A stretch of 64,000 nt of DNA from NCBI GenBank assembly GCA_018261905.1, contig JAGTRU010000023.1:1-64000 (forward strand), written 5' to 3'. A program made the position numbers and the translations under genes. Positions 48,658 through 60,265 of this stretch are shown here, one piece after another (the stretch's first letter is position 1; each line of letters opens with the position of its first letter). Below the pieces are notes generated by a model. The model was not told where the DNA came from, ran no database searches, and saw nothing but the letters and a program-made list of their open reading frames with translations. Source of the stretch: Pseudomonadota bacterium. GTDB taxonomy: Bacteria > Pseudomonadota > Gammaproteobacteria > Burkholderiales > Rhodocyclaceae.

Positions 48658-50139
48658 TTATTGAATCTTGCTGATGGCGACGTGATGCAGCAACTCGTTG
48701 ACCGAGGCGTGCATGACTTCCGTGAAAGGCTGCGGATAGAGACCCATGCCCAGGGTACATAAGGCCAGTACACCAAGGATGGCAAATTCGCGCAGATTGA
48801 TGTCGCTGAGTTCGGCCACGTGATGATTGGCAACGTCGCCGAAAATCACCCGCTTGTACATCCACAAGGTGTAGGCGGCACCGATGATCATCGAACTGGC
48901 GGCGGCGAAGGCGACCCAGAAATTGAACTTGACGGCGCCGAGGATGATCATGAATTCGCCGACGAAACCGGAAGTGGCGGGCAGACCGGCATTGGCCATC
49001 GAAAACAACATGAACAGCGCAGCAAATTTCGGCATGGTGTTGACCACCCCGCCGTAATCGGCGATCTGGCGGCTATGTACGCGGTCGTACATGACGCCGA
49101 TACAGAAGAACATGGCGCCTGAAACGAAACCGTGCGACACCATCTGCACCAGCGCGCCTTCAACGCCCATGGCGCTGAACATGAAGAAGCCCAGGGTGAC
49201 GAAGCCCATGTGGGCGATCGAGGAATAGGCCACCAGTTTCTTCATGTCGGCCTGGACCAGCGCCACGAAACCGATATAAACCACGGCGATCAGCGACAGA
49301 CCGAGGACCAGGCCGGACAATTGATGCGAGGCATCGGGCGTGATCGGCAGCGAGAAACGCAGGAAACCGTAGGCCCCAAGCTTCAGCGCGATCGCAGCGA
49401 GGACGATGGAACCGCCGGTCGGCGCTTCGACGTGGGCATCCGGCAACCAGGTATGGACCGGCCACATCGGCACCTTGACGGCGAAGGCAATCAGGAAGGC
49501 GAGGAATAGCCAAATCTGCGGACCGAGGGCGATCGGCAACTTGTGCCAGTCAAGAATGGAAAAGCTGCCACCGGAATGGATGAACAGATACATCAGGGCG
49601 AGCAGGAAGAACAGCGAGCCGAACAAGGTATATAGGAAGAACTTGAAGGCGGCATACACCCGGTTCGGACCGCCCCAGACACCGATGATCAGGTAGAGCG
49701 GGATCAGCGAGGCTTCGAAGAAGACATAGAACAACATGCCGTCGAGCGAGGTGAAGATGCCATTCATCAGGCCGGACATGATCAGGAAGGCGGCGTTGTA
49801 CTGGGCCACCTTGGTCTTGATGACTTCCCAGCCGGCTGCCACGACGATGATGGTGATAAAGGCGTTGAGCAGCACGAAAATCATCGAGATGCCATCAACC
49901 CCGAGGTGGTAGTTGATATTAAAGCGGGGTATCCAGGTGTTCAATTCGACAAACTGCATGCCGCCGTTAGCGACATCAAAGCCGGTCCACAACGGAATGG
50001 TCACCAGGAAACCGGCAATTGCACCAAGCAGGGCAAGCATGCGGGCGAGCGGCGCGTTCCGGTCGGAGCCGGTGGCCAGGACGCCCAGACCGGCAAAGAT
50101 CGGGATCCAGATGGCAAGGGAAATGAGGTGATTCGACAT
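48658..50139 (-). CDS. nuoM: NADH-quinone oxidoreductase subunit M
   Basis: YHLGVDGISM, VKVPMWPVHTWLPDAHVEAPTGGSIVLAAI. Confidence 0.95.
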   Translation of the reverse strand: MSNHLISLAIWIPIFAGLGVLATGSDRNAPLARMLALLGAIAGFLVTIPLWTGFDVANGGMQFVELNTWIPRFNINYHLGVDGISMIFVLLNAFITIIVVAAGWEVIKTKVAQYNAAFLIMSGLMNGIFTSLDGMLFYVFFEASLIPLYLIIGVWGGPNRVYAAFKFFLYTLFGSLFFLLALMYLFIHSGGSFSILDWHKLPIALGPQIWLFLAFLIAFAVKVPMWPVHTWLPDAHVEAPTGGSIVLAAIALKLGAYGFLRFSLPITPDASHQLSGLVLGLSLIAVVYIGFVALVQADMKKLVAYSSIAHMGFVTLGFFMFSAMGVEGALVQMVSHGFVSGAMFFCIGVMYDRVHSRQIADYGGVVNTMPKFAALFMLFSMANAGLPATSGFVGEFMIILGAVKFNFWVAFAAASSMIIGAAYTLWMYKRVIFGDVANHHVAELSDINLREFAILGVLALCTLGMGLYPQPFTEVMHASVNELLHHVAISKIQ

Positions 50140-50160
50140 GTTATTCCTGGCTTTTCTGCG

Positions 50161-52194
50161 TTACACGGGCCGGACCCAAAGGGCCAACAAGACAAGCAGG
50201 CCAAAGATCATTGTGAAGGCATAGTGGTAGACATAACCGGTCTGGAACAGGCGGGTGATGTTGGAAATCAGGCCAACCGTCTTGGTTGCGCCGTTAATAA
50301 TCAGGCCATCAATCACCCCGACATCGCCGCCCCGCCAGAAAATATTACCGAGCAAACGGGAGCCGCCGGCGAGCGCGAAATCGTTGAACTTGTCGAAGTA
50401 GTATTTGTTTTCCAGCAGGGTGTTGATCGCCGAGAAGCGACGCTGGATGGCTGCCGGGATATCCGGCCGCTTCATGTAGAAGAACCAGGACAGGACGACA
50501 CCGGCCAGAGCGAGCAGGAAAGGCAAGGAGGTCAGCGCGTGGATGCCCATGGCGGCAGCACTGTGGAACTCTTCCTTGAGGTGCTCCATGGCCGGATGGG
50601 CTTCGGCGTTGATATGGATGACGCCTTCGAAATAGTTGCCGTAGAGCATCGGCTCGATGGCGAAGTAACCGATGGCCAGCGACGGAATGGCCAGCAGCAC
50701 CAGCGGCAGGGTCACCACCCACGGCGTTTCATGCGGCTTCTGGCCGGGGGCCAGACCGTGATGATGGTCGGCGGCGACTTCTTCGTCGTCGTGATCGCCG
50801 ACATGGTCATGATGCTCATCATGCGCTTTGCCAAAACGCTCTTCGCCGTGGAAAACCAGGAAATACATCCGGAAGGAGTAGAAGGCGGTGACGAACACGC
50901 CGGCCAGTACGGCGGCATAGGCGAAACCGGCACCCGGGGTGTGCGACAGTTGCACCGCCTCGATGATCGAATCCTTGGAGTAGAAGCCGGACAGGAAAGG
51001 CGTGCCGATCAGGGCCAGCGAACCGACCAGCGAGGTGATCCAGGTAATCGGCATGTACTTGCGCAGGCCGCCCATGTTGCGGATGTCCTGATCGTGGTGC
51101 ATGCCGATGATCACCGAGCCGGCACCGAGGAACAGCAGTGCCTTGAAGAAGGCGTGCGTCATCAGGTGGAAGATGGCAACCGAGTAGGCGGAGGCACCCA
51201 GCGCGACGGTCATGTAGCCGAGCTGCGACAGGGTCGAGTAGGCGACGACGCGCTTGATGTCGTTCTGGATAATGCCGAGGAAGCCCATGAACAGCGCGGT
51301 GATGGCGCCGATGATCAGGACGAAGGACAAGGCAGTCGTAGACAACTCGAACAGCGGCGACATGCGGGCGACCATGAAGATACCGGCAGTCACCATGGTG
51401 GCCGCGTGGATCAGGGCGGAAATCGGGGTCGGGCCTTCCATCGAGTCAGGCAGCCAGACGTGCAGCGGAACCTGCGCCGACTTACCCATGGCGCCGATGA
51501 ACAGGCAGATGCAGGTGACGGTCATCAGCGACCAGTCGGCCGAGCCCCAGATATTGATGGTCTTGCCGGCCAGTTCCGGCGCCTTGGCGAACACCGTCTG
51601 GTAATCGAGACTGCCGAAGTGGGCGAGGACCAGGCCGATGCCGAGGATGAATCCGAAGTCGCCGACGCGATTGACCAGGAAGGCCTTCATGTTGGCGAAA
51701 ATGGCGGTCGGCCGGGTGTACCAGAAACCGATCAGCAGGTAGGAAACCAGACCGACGGCTTCCCAACCAAAGAAGAGCTGCATGAAGTTGTTGCTCATCA
51801 CCAGCATCAGCATGGAGAAGGTGAACAACGAGATGTAGCTGAAGAAGCGGTTGTAACCCGGGTCTTCCTGCATGTAGCCGATGGTGTAGATATGCACCAT
51901 CAGCGACACGAAGGTGACGACCAGCATCATCGTCGTGGTCAGCGTATCGATCTGGAAACCGACTTCAAATTTGTACTCGCCGCTGGTCAGCCAGGTATAG
52001 ACCGCGCCGTTGAAGGCGTGACCGGCCTGCACATCCTGGAAAATGATGACCGACAGCGCAAAAGCGGCACCGACGCCGGCGATGGTGGCGGTATGGGCCA
52101 CCCAACGCGGGATCACCCGGCAAAACAGACCGGCGATGATGGCGCCGAAGAGCGGCGCAAGCGGGACCAGCAGGTAAAGTTTCTGCATTTCCAT
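50161..52194 (-). CDS. nuoL: NADH-quinone oxidoreductase subunit L
   Basis: GKSAQVPLHVWLPDSMEGPTPISALIHAATMVTAG. Confidence 0.96.
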   Translation of the reverse strand: MEMQKLYLLVPLAPLFGAIIAGLFCRVIPRWVAHTATIAGVGAAFALSVIIFQDVQAGHAFNGAVYTWLTSGEYKFEVGFQIDTLTTTMMLVVTFVSLMVHIYTIGYMQEDPGYNRFFSYISLFTFSMLMLVMSNNFMQLFFGWEAVGLVSYLLIGFWYTRPTAIFANMKAFLVNRVGDFGFILGIGLVLAHFGSLDYQTVFAKAPELAGKTINIWGSADWSLMTVTCICLFIGAMGKSAQVPLHVWLPDSMEGPTPISALIHAATMVTAGIFMVARMSPLFELSTTALSFVLIIGAITALFMGFLGIIQNDIKRVVAYSTLSQLGYMTVALGASAYSVAIFHLMTHAFFKALLFLGAGSVIIGMHHDQDIRNMGGLRKYMPITWITSLVGSLALIGTPFLSGFYSKDSIIEAVQLSHTPGAGFAYAAVLAGVFVTAFYSFRMYFLVFHGEERFGKAHDEHHDHVGDHDDEEVAADHHHGLAPGQKPHETPWVVTLPLVLLAIPSLAIGYFAIEPMLYGNYFEGVIHINAEAHPAMEHLKEEFHSAAAMGIHALTSLPFLLALAGVVLSWFFYMKRPDIPAAIQRRFSAINTLLENKYYFDKFNDFALAGGSRLLGNIFWRGGDVGVIDGLIINGATKTVGLISNITRLFQTGYVYHYAFTMIFGLLVLLALWVRPV

Positions 52195-52196
52195 GG

Positions 52197-52508
52197 TTAA
52201 CCCTTCAGGCTGTCCAGGTCATCCACATGGATGCTCTTGAGGTTGCGGAACAGCACGATCAGTATGGCGAGGCCAATGGCGGATTCGGCGGCGGCGACGG
52301 TCAGGATGAAGAAAACGAAAATCTGGCCGGACAAATCCTGCAGATAGTGCGAAAAGGCGACGAAATTCATATTGACCGCCAGCAGCATCAATTCGATGGC
52401 CATCAGCAGGACCAGCAAGTTCTTCCGGTTGAGGAAGATGCCGACGACGCTGATCGCGAAGAGGATCGCGCCCAGAATCAGAAAATGCGAGAGTGAAAGA
52501 GTTAGCAT
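52197..52508 (-). CDS. nuoK: NADH-quinone oxidoreductase subunit K
   Basis: [24 protein letters not shown]. Confidence 0.95.
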   Translation of the reverse strand: MLTLSLSHFLILGAILFAISVVGIFLNRKNLLVLLMAIELMLLAVNMNFVAFSHYLQDLSGQIFVFFILTVAAAESAIGLAILIVLFRNLKSIHVDDLDSLKG

Positions 52509-52522
52509 GGTCTTCCCGGGGT

Positions 52523-53122
52523 TCAGTCTTTTTCAACCGGCATCTGCAGAACGCGAATGCGATCCTTGGCCTTGATGAAGACCTGCTGATTGGGGTTGGT
52601 GTACTTGGTCTTCTTGGGACCGCGGTAGGTCAGTACGATGGCGGCAATCATGCCGACCAGCAGCACGATGGACGCGAGTTCAAACGGATAGACATAGTCG
52701 GTGAACATCAACTCACCGATCGCCTTGGTGTTGGAAATACCGGCCGGCACAACCGCATCGGCCGCCGCCACCTGGAAGTACTTGCTGCCCAGCACCATGC
52801 CCATTTCGAGCACCAGCAGCAGTCCGAGCAAGGCGCCCAGCGGCAGGTAGTTCCAGAAGCCCTGTCGAATGCGGTCCATGTTGATATCGAGCATCATCAC
52901 GACGAAGAGGAAGAGCACCATCACCGCGCCGACATAGACCAGGATGATCGCGATGGCCAGGAACTCGGCTTGCAGCAACGACCAGATACCACCGCAGGTG
53001 AAGAAGGCGAGGATCAGATGCAACGCCGCATGCACCGGATTACGGGCAGTAATCACGCGCAGCGCGGCGAAGATCAGTATCGCTGCCAGGAAGAAAAAGA
53101 CCAGAGTCTGAAAATCCATCAC
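52523..53122 (-). CDS. nuoJ: NADH-quinone oxidoreductase subunit J
   Basis: [33 protein letters not shown]. Confidence 0.93.
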   Translation of the reverse strand: MMDFQTLVFFFLAAILIFAALRVITARNPVHAALHLILAFFTCGGIWSLLQAEFLAIAIILVYVGAVMVLFLFVVMMLDINMDRIRQGFWNYLPLGALLGLLLVLEMGMVLGSKYFQVAAADAVVPAGISNTKAIGELMFTDYVYPFELASIVLLVGMIAAIVLTYRGPKKTKYTNPNQQVFIKAKDRIRVLQMPVEKD

Positions 53123-53131
53123 ATGTACCTG

Positions 53132-53620
53132 TTATCGGTAAGAAGCATCGAGTGCGCGATCCTGGGCGATCTGATCTTCGTAGCGATCGCCGTTGGCCAG
53201 CAACATCTGCTTCGTGTAGTACAGATCACCACGCTTTTCGCCGTGGTATTCAAAGATGCGGGTTTCGACAATCGCATCGACCGGGCAGGCTTCTTCGCAG
53301 AAACCGCAGAAAATACACTTGGTCAGATCAATGTCGTAACGCGTCGTACGGCGCGAACCATCATCGCGCGGCTCGGCTTCGATGGTGATCGCCAGGGCCG
53401 GGCAAACGGCTTCGCACAGTTTGCAGGCAATACAGCGTTCCTCGCCATTCGGATAGCGACGCAGGGCATGCAGGCCGCGGAAGCGGAAACTCTGCGGCGT
53501 TTTTTCTTCGGGATACTGGACGGTGATCTTGCGGGCAAAGAAATACTTGCCGGTCACCGCCATCCCTTTCAACAGCTCCTTGAGGAGCAGGCTGTTGAAG
53601 ATTTCCTTCATCGAACCCAT
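53132..53620 (-). CDS. nuoI: NADH-quinone oxidoreductase subunit I
   Basis: Two 4Fe-4S motifs [12 protein letters not shown] and [12 protein letters not shown]. Confidence 0.95.
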   Translation of the reverse strand: MGSMKEIFNSLLLKELLKGMAVTGKYFFARKITVQYPEEKTPQSFRFRGLHALRRYPNGEERCIACKLCEAVCPALAITIEAEPRDDGSRRTTRYDIDLTKCIFCGFCEEACPVDAIVETRIFEYHGEKRGDLYYTKQMLLANGDRYEDQIAQDRALDASYR

Positions 53621-53630
53621 CAGTCTCTCC

Positions 53631-54680
53631 TCACTTCCAAATATTCAGCGGGGACATCATCCAGCATCCCACGACAACCAGCCAGACCAGGCAAACCGGC
53701 ACAAACACTTTCCAGCCCAGGCGCATCAACTGATCATAACGATAGCGCGGGAAGGTGGCTCGGAACCAGAGGAAGAGGAACAGAATCACCGCCATCTTGG
53801 CAAACAGCCAGAGGATGCCGTCGGGCAGGAAGCCGACCGGTGACAACCAGCCACCCAGGAAAAGCAGCGAGGTCAGTGCCGAGACCAGAATCATGTTGGC
53901 GTATTCGGCCAGGAAGAATACGGCGAAGGCCATACCCGAATACTCGACGAAGAAGCCGGCAACGATTTCCGATTCACCTTCGGCCACGTCGAACGGCGCC
54001 CGATTGGTTTCGGCCACCCCGGAGATCAAATAGACCAGGAACATCGGCAACAGCGGCAACCAGTTCCAGGACAGGAAGTTCAGGTGCATCGCGGCAAACC
54101 GCCCTTGGTTCTGAACATTGACGATATCGACCAGATTCAGGCTATTGGAAACCATCAGCACGCAGATCAGCGAAAAGCCCATCGAAATTTCGTAAGACAC
54201 CATCTGCGCTGCGGAGCGCATGGCACCAAGAAAAGCGTACTTGGAGTTGGAAGCCCAGCCGGAAAGGATCACGCCATAGACGCCCATCGAAGTGATGGCC
54301 ATGATGTAGAGCAGGCTGGCGTCGATGTTGGCGAGCACCAGGGTATCAGTGAAAGGCACCACCGCCCAGGCCGCCAACGCCGGCGCCAGGGCCAGCATCG
54401 GGGCGATGATGAAAATCCCCTTGTTGGCGCCGGTCGGGACAATGACTTCCTTCATCAACAGCTTCAGGCCATCGGCGATCGGCTGGATCAAACCCCAGGG
54501 ACCGACGCGGTTCGGCCCGATCCGGACCTGCATGAAGCCGATCACCTTGCGTTCGAAATAGGTCAGGTAGGCGACGCCCAGCAGCAGCGGGGCGACAATC
54601 AGAACGATCTTGATCAGAGCCCAGACGCCCGGCCAAATACCGCCGAAGATGCCCTCTCCGAAATTCATCACTGCGTCCAT
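53631..54680 (-). CDS. nuoH: NADH-quinone oxidoreductase subunit H
   Basis: [35 protein letters not shown]. Confidence 0.96.
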   Translation of the reverse strand: MDAVMNFGEGIFGGIWPGVWALIKIVLIVAPLLLGVAYLTYFERKVIGFMQVRIGPNRVGPWGLIQPIADGLKLLMKEVIVPTGANKGIFIIAPMLALAPALAAWAVVPFTDTLVLANIDASLLYIMAITSMGVYGVILSGWASNSKYAFLGAMRSAAQMVSYEISMGFSLICVLMVSNSLNLVDIVNVQNQGRFAAMHLNFLSWNWLPLLPMFLVYLISGVAETNRAPFDVAEGESEIVAGFFVEYSGMAFAVFFLAEYANMILVSALTSLLFLGGWLSPVGFLPDGILWLFAKMAVILFLFLWFRATFPRYRYDQLMRLGWKVFVPVCLVWLVVVGCWMMSPLNIWK

Positions 54681-57011
54681 TTATGCACGCTCCACAGAGA
54701 TCGGGCCAAACATTTCGCCCAGCGCGGCCGTACTGGCATGCGCCGCAGCGACGCGGACACAGGCAAGCGGCACATTGTTATCAGCCTTGGCAACCAGAAC
54801 AGCCTCGCCATTGCCCTGTTTGACGCGAACCTGGGCTCCGTCGGCAAGGCCGAGTTGAGACAGGGTCTGCGCGTTGATGCGGGCCGTCGGCGCAACGCCA
54901 TCAGCCGTCTGCTGCAGGGCCGGCGAACGACGGGCCATGGCATCGGCAAAATTGATCGGCACATCGGCAATGCGTTGCAGACCATCAACCGCCGCCGGCA
55001 GCGCGATGGCAACGCCGTTCAGGCCGTTGTCGAGATTGGCGACGAATTCGGCGCCCTTGCCGAGCACTTCGTCACGCACCGCTTCGCTCGATTCGTAAGC
55101 GAAACCATCGAGAGTCAGGACGTTGCCGAGAACACGCAGCAGCTTCCAGGCCGGACGGGCGTCACCACGGGTCTTGACGACACCGTTGAAGCTCTGCACG
55201 CGACCTTCGATATTGACGAAGGTGCCGGCCGTTTCGGTATAGGGCGCAACCGGCAGGATCACGTCGGCGTATTCCAGGGCCAGGTCGTTCTTGAAGGCCG
55301 AGGCGAAGACGACCAGGCTGGCCTGTTTCAGGGCAGCGAAGGCGACTTGCGGATTGGCGTAATCGAATTCCGGTTCAAGACCGAGCAGGAAATAAGCCTT
55401 GCGCGGCTGTTCGAACATTTGCCGGGCATTGGCGCCGGACGGCAGGGCCCAGCCGGCGTGACCGCCGACAACATTGGCCGCTTCGCCAAGGAAACCGACG
55501 GTAGCACCGGTCAGCTTGCCGAGTTCGAGGGCCAGGGCATGCAACTGAGTGGCTTGCGCCGACTGGGTCGCAACATTGCCGAGGAAGATGGCGCGCTTTT
55601 CGCCTTCAAGCAGGCTCTGCGCGATCTTCTTGCTGGTTTCGCAAACGGCAACAGTTTCCAGACCGGCCGGAACGGCCACGCCCTTGAGTTCGGCAGCAGC
55701 CTTGACCACGGCGGCCAACGACTGAGCCAGTTGCGAAGGCGCCACCGTCAGCTTGGCGTGCAACTGGATCAGTTGATCGTCGGCAGTCACCGACAGCAGG
55801 CTGACCTTGGTGTATTTCTTGGCAGCCTGACGCAGGCGCTGGGCGATCAGCGGATGATCCTTGCGCAGGAAGGAACCGACCACCAGTGCGGCGTCGAGAT
55901 CCTTGATCTCGGCCAGCTTGAGGCCCAGCCACGGCGTGCCGGCACGCTTGAAATCGGTCGCGAAATCAACCTGACGCGGACGGAAATCAACATTGCCGCT
56001 GCCCAGGCCCTTGAAGACCTTGCCCAGCAGATAAAGCTCTTCCAGCGTCGAAGCCGGGTTGGCCAGCGCGGCAATGGCGTCACCGCCATGATTGCGGGCG
56101 ACATCCTTGAGACCGTGGGCGACGTAATCGAGCGCCACGTTCCAGTCGACTTCACGCCACTCGCCGCCCTGCTTGACCATCGGCTTGGTCAGCCGCTGGT
56201 CGGAATTCAGAGCCTGATACGAGAAACGCTCCTTGTCGGAAATCCAGCACTCATTCACTTCTTCATTCTCACGCGGCAGAACGCGCATCACGTTGTCGTG
56301 CTTGACCTGAACAACCAGGTTGGCGCCGACGGAATCATGCGGGCTGACCGACTTGCGGCGCTGCAGTTCCCACGAGCGGGCGGTGTAGCGGAAAGGCTTG
56401 GAGGTCAGCGCGCCGACCGGACACAGGTCGATCATGTTGCCGGACAATTCGGAATCGACGCTGCGACCGACAAAGGTCATGATCTCGGAATGCATGTTGC
56501 GGTTGGCCATGCCGAGTTCCATGATGCCGGCAACTTCCTGACCAAAACGCACGCAACGGGTGCAGTGAATGCAGCGGCTCATTTCCTGCATGGAAATCAG
56601 CGGCCCGACATTCTTGTGGAAGACGACGTGCTTATCTTCGGTGTAGCGGCTCTTCATCGGGCCGTAGCCGACCGACATGTCCTGCAGCTGGCACTCGCCG
56701 CCCTGATCGCAGATCGGGCAATCCAGCGGGTGATTGATCAGCAGGAACTCCATCACACCCTTCTGTGCCTTGACGGCCAGTTCGGAGTGGGTAAAGACCT
56801 TCATGCCGTTGGTCACCGGCGTTGCACAAGCGGGCAACGGCTTCGGCGCCTTTTCCACCTGGACCAGACACATCCGGCAGTTGGCGGCAATCGAGAGTTT
56901 CTTGTGGTAGCAGAAATGCGGAATGTACACGCCAACCTGCTGCGCGGCGTCCATCACCGTGCTGCCGTCGGGCACTTGCGCTTTCTTACCGTCGATTTCG
57001 ATTTCTAGCAT
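54681..57011 (-). CDS. nuoG: NADH-quinone oxidoreductase subunit G
   Basis: N-terminal 2Fe-2S/4Fe-4S motifs (HPLDCPICDQGGECQLQDM, CIHCTRCVRF) and molybdopterin-like domain. Confidence 0.95.
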   Translation of the reverse strand: MLEIEIDGKKAQVPDGSTVMDAAQQVGVYIPHFCYHKKLSIAANCRMCLVQVEKAPKPLPACATPVTNGMKVFTHSELAVKAQKGVMEFLLINHPLDCPICDQGGECQLQDMSVGYGPMKSRYTEDKHVVFHKNVGPLISMQEMSRCIHCTRCVRFGQEVAGIMELGMANRNMHSEIMTFVGRSVDSELSGNMIDLCPVGALTSKPFRYTARSWELQRRKSVSPHDSVGANLVVQVKHDNVMRVLPRENEEVNECWISDKERFSYQALNSDQRLTKPMVKQGGEWREVDWNVALDYVAHGLKDVARNHGGDAIAALANPASTLEELYLLGKVFKGLGSGNVDFRPRQVDFATDFKRAGTPWLGLKLAEIKDLDAALVVGSFLRKDHPLIAQRLRQAAKKYTKVSLLSVTADDQLIQLHAKLTVAPSQLAQSLAAVVKAAAELKGVAVPAGLETVAVCETSKKIAQSLLEGEKRAIFLGNVATQSAQATQLHALALELGKLTGATVGFLGEAANVVGGHAGWALPSGANARQMFEQPRKAYFLLGLEPEFDYANPQVAFAALKQASLVVFASAFKNDLALEYADVILPVAPYTETAGTFVNIEGRVQSFNGVVKTRGDARPAWKLLRVLGNVLTLDGFAYESSEAVRDEVLGKGAEFVANLDNGLNGVAIALPAAVDGLQRIADVPINFADAMARRSPALQQTADGVAPTARINAQTLSQLGLADGAQVRVKQGNGEAVLVAKADNNVPLACVRVAAAHASTAALGEMFGPISVERA

Positions 57012-57067
57012 GTCGCTACCTTGTAGCCTGACTTTTCGTCATTGATTTCGTTACTAAACCGCACCGA

Positions 57068-58396
57068 TCAGGCCGGAATCTTGTGGAAGCCACTACCGGC
57101 CCATTGCACATCTTTGGGCACCAGACAGCTCTTGTGTTCGATGTGATACTCGAATTCGTTACGGAAATGCTTGAGGAAGCTCTGCACCGGGAAGGCTGCC
57201 GCATCGCCGAGGGCGCAGATGGTGCGGCCGGCAATATTGCCCAGCACGCTGTTCAGCAGATCCAGGTCTTCCGGCTTGCCGAGTCCGTTTTCGATGCGAT
57301 GCACCACCTTGTACATCCAGGCCGTACCTTCGCGGCAGGGGGTGCATTGGCCGCAGGACTCTTCATGGTAGAAGAAGGACAGACGCTCCAGCGCCTTGAC
57401 CATGCAGACCGTCTCATCCATGACGATGACCGCGCCGGAGCCGAGCATCGAACCGCCCTTGCTGATCGAGTCGTAGTCCATGGTGCAATCCATGATCACG
57501 CTGCCCGGCATGACCGGGGCGGACGAACCGCCGGGAATGACCGCCTTGAGCTTGCGCCCGCCGCGCATGCCGCCGCACATTTCGAGCAGCGTGGCAAACG
57601 GCGTGCCGAGCGGAATTTCGTAATTGCCAGGGCGATTGACGTGGCCGGAAACGGAGAACAGCTTGGTGCCGCCGTTATTAGGCTTGCCCAGGTTGAGGAA
57701 CTCTTCGCCGCCCATCTTCAGAATGAAGGGAATGGCAGCGAAGGTCTCAGTGTTGTTGATCGTCGTCGGCTTGCCGTACAGACCGAAGGAGGCCGGGAAC
57801 GGCGGCTTGAAGCGTGGCTGGCCCTTCTTGCCTTCGATCGATTCGAGCAGCGCGGTTTCCTCGCCACAGATGTAGGCGCCGTAACCGTGGTGGGCGAACA
57901 GCTCGAAGCTGAATTCAGAACCGAGAATATTCTGGCCGATGAAACCGGCGGCCCGGGCTTCGTCGAGCGCGGCTTCGAAACGCTGGTAGATTTCCCAGAT
58001 TTCGCCGTGCACGTAGTTGTAGCCGCGCGTCGCGCCCATCGCGAAGGCCGCAATGGCCATACCTTCAATCACCGCGTGCGGGTTGTAGGCCATGATGTCG
58101 CGGTCCTTGAAGGTCCCCGGCTCGCCTTCGTCGGTATTGCAGACGATGTACTTGTCGCCTGGGAAGGAGCGCGGCATGAAGGACCACTTCAGGCCGGTCG
58201 GGAAACCGGCACCACCACGTCCGCGCAGCACGGATTTCTTGACTTCGCCGATGACGTCTTCCTGGGTCAGCTTGTCAGCCAGGATACGGCGCAACTGGGC
58301 ATAGCCACCGCGCGCCACGTAGTCCTGCAGGCGCCAGGTCTTGTCGCCATCCAGGCCTTCCATCAGGACGCCGTTGATCGAACCGAGCATCGTCAT
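57068..58396 (-). CDS. nuoF: NADH-quinone oxidoreductase subunit F
   Basis: [56 protein letters not shown] overlap with nuoE. Confidence 0.95.
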   Translation of the reverse strand: MTMLGSINGVLMEGLDGDKTWRLQDYVARGGYAQLRRILADKLTQEDVIGEVKKSVLRGRGGAGFPTGLKWSFMPRSFPGDKYIVCNTDEGEPGTFKDRDIMAYNPHAVIEGMAIAAFAMGATRGYNYVHGEIWEIYQRFEAALDEARAAGFIGQNILGSEFSFELFAHHGYGAYICGEETALLESIEGKKGQPRFKPPFPASFGLYGKPTTINNTETFAAIPFILKMGGEEFLNLGKPNNGGTKLFSVSGHVNRPGNYEIPLGTPFATLLEMCGGMRGGRKLKAVIPGGSSAPVMPGSVIMDCTMDYDSISKGGSMLGSGAVIVMDETVCMVKALERLSFFYHEESCGQCTPCREGTAWMYKVVHRIENGLGKPEDLDLLNSVLGNIAGRTICALGDAAAFPVQSFLKHFRNEFEYHIEHKSCLVPKDVQWAGSGFHKIPA

Positions 58397-58869
58397 TATT
58401 TGAGCTCCTCGAGCAACTTGTCGATCTGTTCCGGATGCATGTGGCTGCACATCGAGCGGTTATTGACGATGAAGACCGGTGCGTCGCCACAGGCGCCCAT
58501 GCACTCGCCTTCTTTCAGCGTGAATTTGCCGTCAGCGGTGGTTTCACCGTAGCCGATACCCAGCTTCTTCTGCACGTATTCGCCGGCATGGTAGCCGCCG
58601 GACAGCGCGCAGGGCAGGTTCGTACAGACCGTGATCTTGTACTTGCCGACCGGCTTCAGGTCATACATGTTGTAGAAGGAAGCGACCTCGTAGGCAGCCA
58701 TCGGCGGCATGCCGAGATAAACGGCAACGGCCTCGATGGCTTCCGGAGGCAGCCAGCCCTTTTCTTCCTGGGCATGGGCGAGACAGGCCATGACTGCCGA
58801 CTGCTTTTGTTCAGCCGGGTACTTGGCGACTTCGCGCGCAAATTTCTGGAGGGTTTCAGCGGAAAACAT
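58396..58869 (-). CDS. nuoE: NADH-quinone oxidoreductase subunit E
   Basis: [24 protein letters not shown]. Confidence 0.94.
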   Translation of the reverse strand: MFSAETLQKFAREVAKYPAEQKQSAVMACLAHAQEEKGWLPPEAIEAVAVYLGMPPMAAYEVASFYNMYDLKPVGKYKITVCTNLPCALSGGYHAGEYVQKKLGIGYGETTADGKFTLKEGECMGACGDAPVFIVNNRSMCSHMHPEQIDKLLEELK

Positions 58870-60122
58870 CAGCGGTCGATCTCGCCAAAAACAATATCCT
58901 GGGAACCGATAATCGTAACGACGTCGGCAAGCATGTGGCCTCTGGACATTTCGTCCATGCCAGCCAGATGGACGAAGCCCGGGGCACGAATCTTCATCCG
59001 GTACGGCTTGTTGGCGCCGTCGGAGATGAAATAGATGCCGAACTCGCCCTTCGGGTGTTCGATGGCGGCATACGCCTCGCCGGCTGGCACGTGGATCCCT
59101 TCAGTAAAGAGCTTGAAGTGATGAATCAGCTCTTCCATGTTGGACTTCATGCCTTCGCGCGAGGGCGGCGCAACCTTGTGATTCTCGGTGATCACCGGGC
59201 CGGGATTCTTGCGCAGCCAGGCAATACACTGTTTGATGATCTTGTTCGACTGGAGCATTTCTTCCATGCGAACCAGATAGCGGTCATAGCTGTCGCCATT
59301 GACCCCGACCGGCACGTCGAAATCGACCTTGTCGTAAGCGGCGTAGGGCTGCTTCTTGCGCAAGTCCCAGGCAATGCCGGAACCGCGCAACATGGCGCCG
59401 GTAAAGCCCATTTGCTTGGCGCGTTCGGGCGTCACGACACCGACATTGACCAGACGCTGCTTCCAGATCCGGTTGTCGGTCAGCAAGGTGTGGTATTCGC
59501 TGTGATAGGTCGGGAAGCGATTGGTAAAGTCTTCAAGGAAATCGAGCAGCGAACCGCTGCGATTCTCGTTGAGCTCACCAGCCTTCTTGGCACTGGTCCA
59601 GGTCGACGGCGCGTATTGCGGCATGCGATCCGGCAGATCGCGATAAACACCACCCGGACGATAGTAGGCGGCGTGCATGCGCGCCCCGGAGACAGCCTCA
59701 TAGGCGTCCATCAGGTCTTCGCGCTCGCGGAAGGTGTACAGCGCCATGGTCATCGCGCCGACGTCCAACGCGTGACAGCCGATCCACAACAGGTGGTTGA
59801 GGATACGGGTCACTTCGTCGAACATCACACGAATGTATTTGCCGCGCTCCGGCACTTCGATGCCCAGCAGCTTCTCGGTGGCCAGGCAGTAGGCGTGCTC
59901 GTTGCACATCATCGACACGTAGTCGAGACGATCCATGTAGGGAACGGATTGCACCCAGGTCCGGGTCTCGGCCAGCTTTTCGGTGGCACGGTGGAGCAGT
60001 CCGATATGCGGATCGGCGCGCTGGACGACTTCGCCGTCCAGTTCCAGCACCAGACGCAGCACACCGTGCGCCGCCGGGTGTTGCGGACCAAAATTGAGCG
60101 TGAAGTTGCGAATATCTGCCAT
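58869..60122 (-). CDS. nuoD: NADH-quinone oxidoreductase subunit D
   Basis: [33 protein letters not shown], typical NuoD. Confidence 0.95.
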   Translation of the reverse strand: MADIRNFTLNFGPQHPAAHGVLRLVLELDGEVVQRADPHIGLLHRATEKLAETRTWVQSVPYMDRLDYVSMMCNEHAYCLATEKLLGIEVPERGKYIRVMFDEVTRILNHLLWIGCHALDVGAMTMALYTFREREDLMDAYEAVSGARMHAAYYRPGGVYRDLPDRMPQYAPSTWTSAKKAGELNENRSGSLLDFLEDFTNRFPTYHSEYHTLLTDNRIWKQRLVNVGVVTPERAKQMGFTGAMLRGSGIAWDLRKKQPYAAYDKVDFDVPVGVNGDSYDRYLVRMEEMLQSNKIIKQCIAWLRKNPGPVITENHKVAPPSREGMKSNMEELIHHFKLFTEGIHVPAGEAYAAIEHPKGEFGIYFISDGANKPYRMKIRAPGFVHLAGMDEMSRGHMLADVVTIIGSQDIVFGEIDR

Positions 60123-60265
60123 TACTTGCTCACTCCATCGAAGCCGAACCCGCAACCCATTCCGGCAGCAAGCTCAATTTCGGCGCAGGCTAACTTGCCA
60201 AGGCAAGTTAAGCCCGAAGGGCGGCCGGAGCCAAAATTCAGGGTGAAATTACGGATGTCAGCCAT
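60122..60265 (-). other. 47-codon mini-ORF repeating the NuoD N-terminus between nuoC and nuoD
   Basis: [50 protein letters not shown] overlaps nuoC stop, TAA overlaps nuoD ATG (TAATG). Confidence 0.75.
60191..60222. repeat. Palindromic insert: two adjacent inverted repeats
   Basis: TAACTTGCC-AA-GGCAAGTTA (60191..60210) then GCCC-GAA-GGGC (60212..60222). Confidence 0.8.

Noticed and set aside
49906-52200. 764-aa plus-strand ORF antisense to nuoM/nuoL
   Set aside because: Antisense shadow of strong NuoL/NuoM genes; biased composition, no recognisable domain.
54084-57008. 974-aa plus-strand ORF antisense to nuoH/nuoG
   Set aside because: Mirror of well-supported nuoG/nuoH coding; low-complexity His/Gln/Gly/Arg-rich translation typical of antisense frames in GC-rich DNA.
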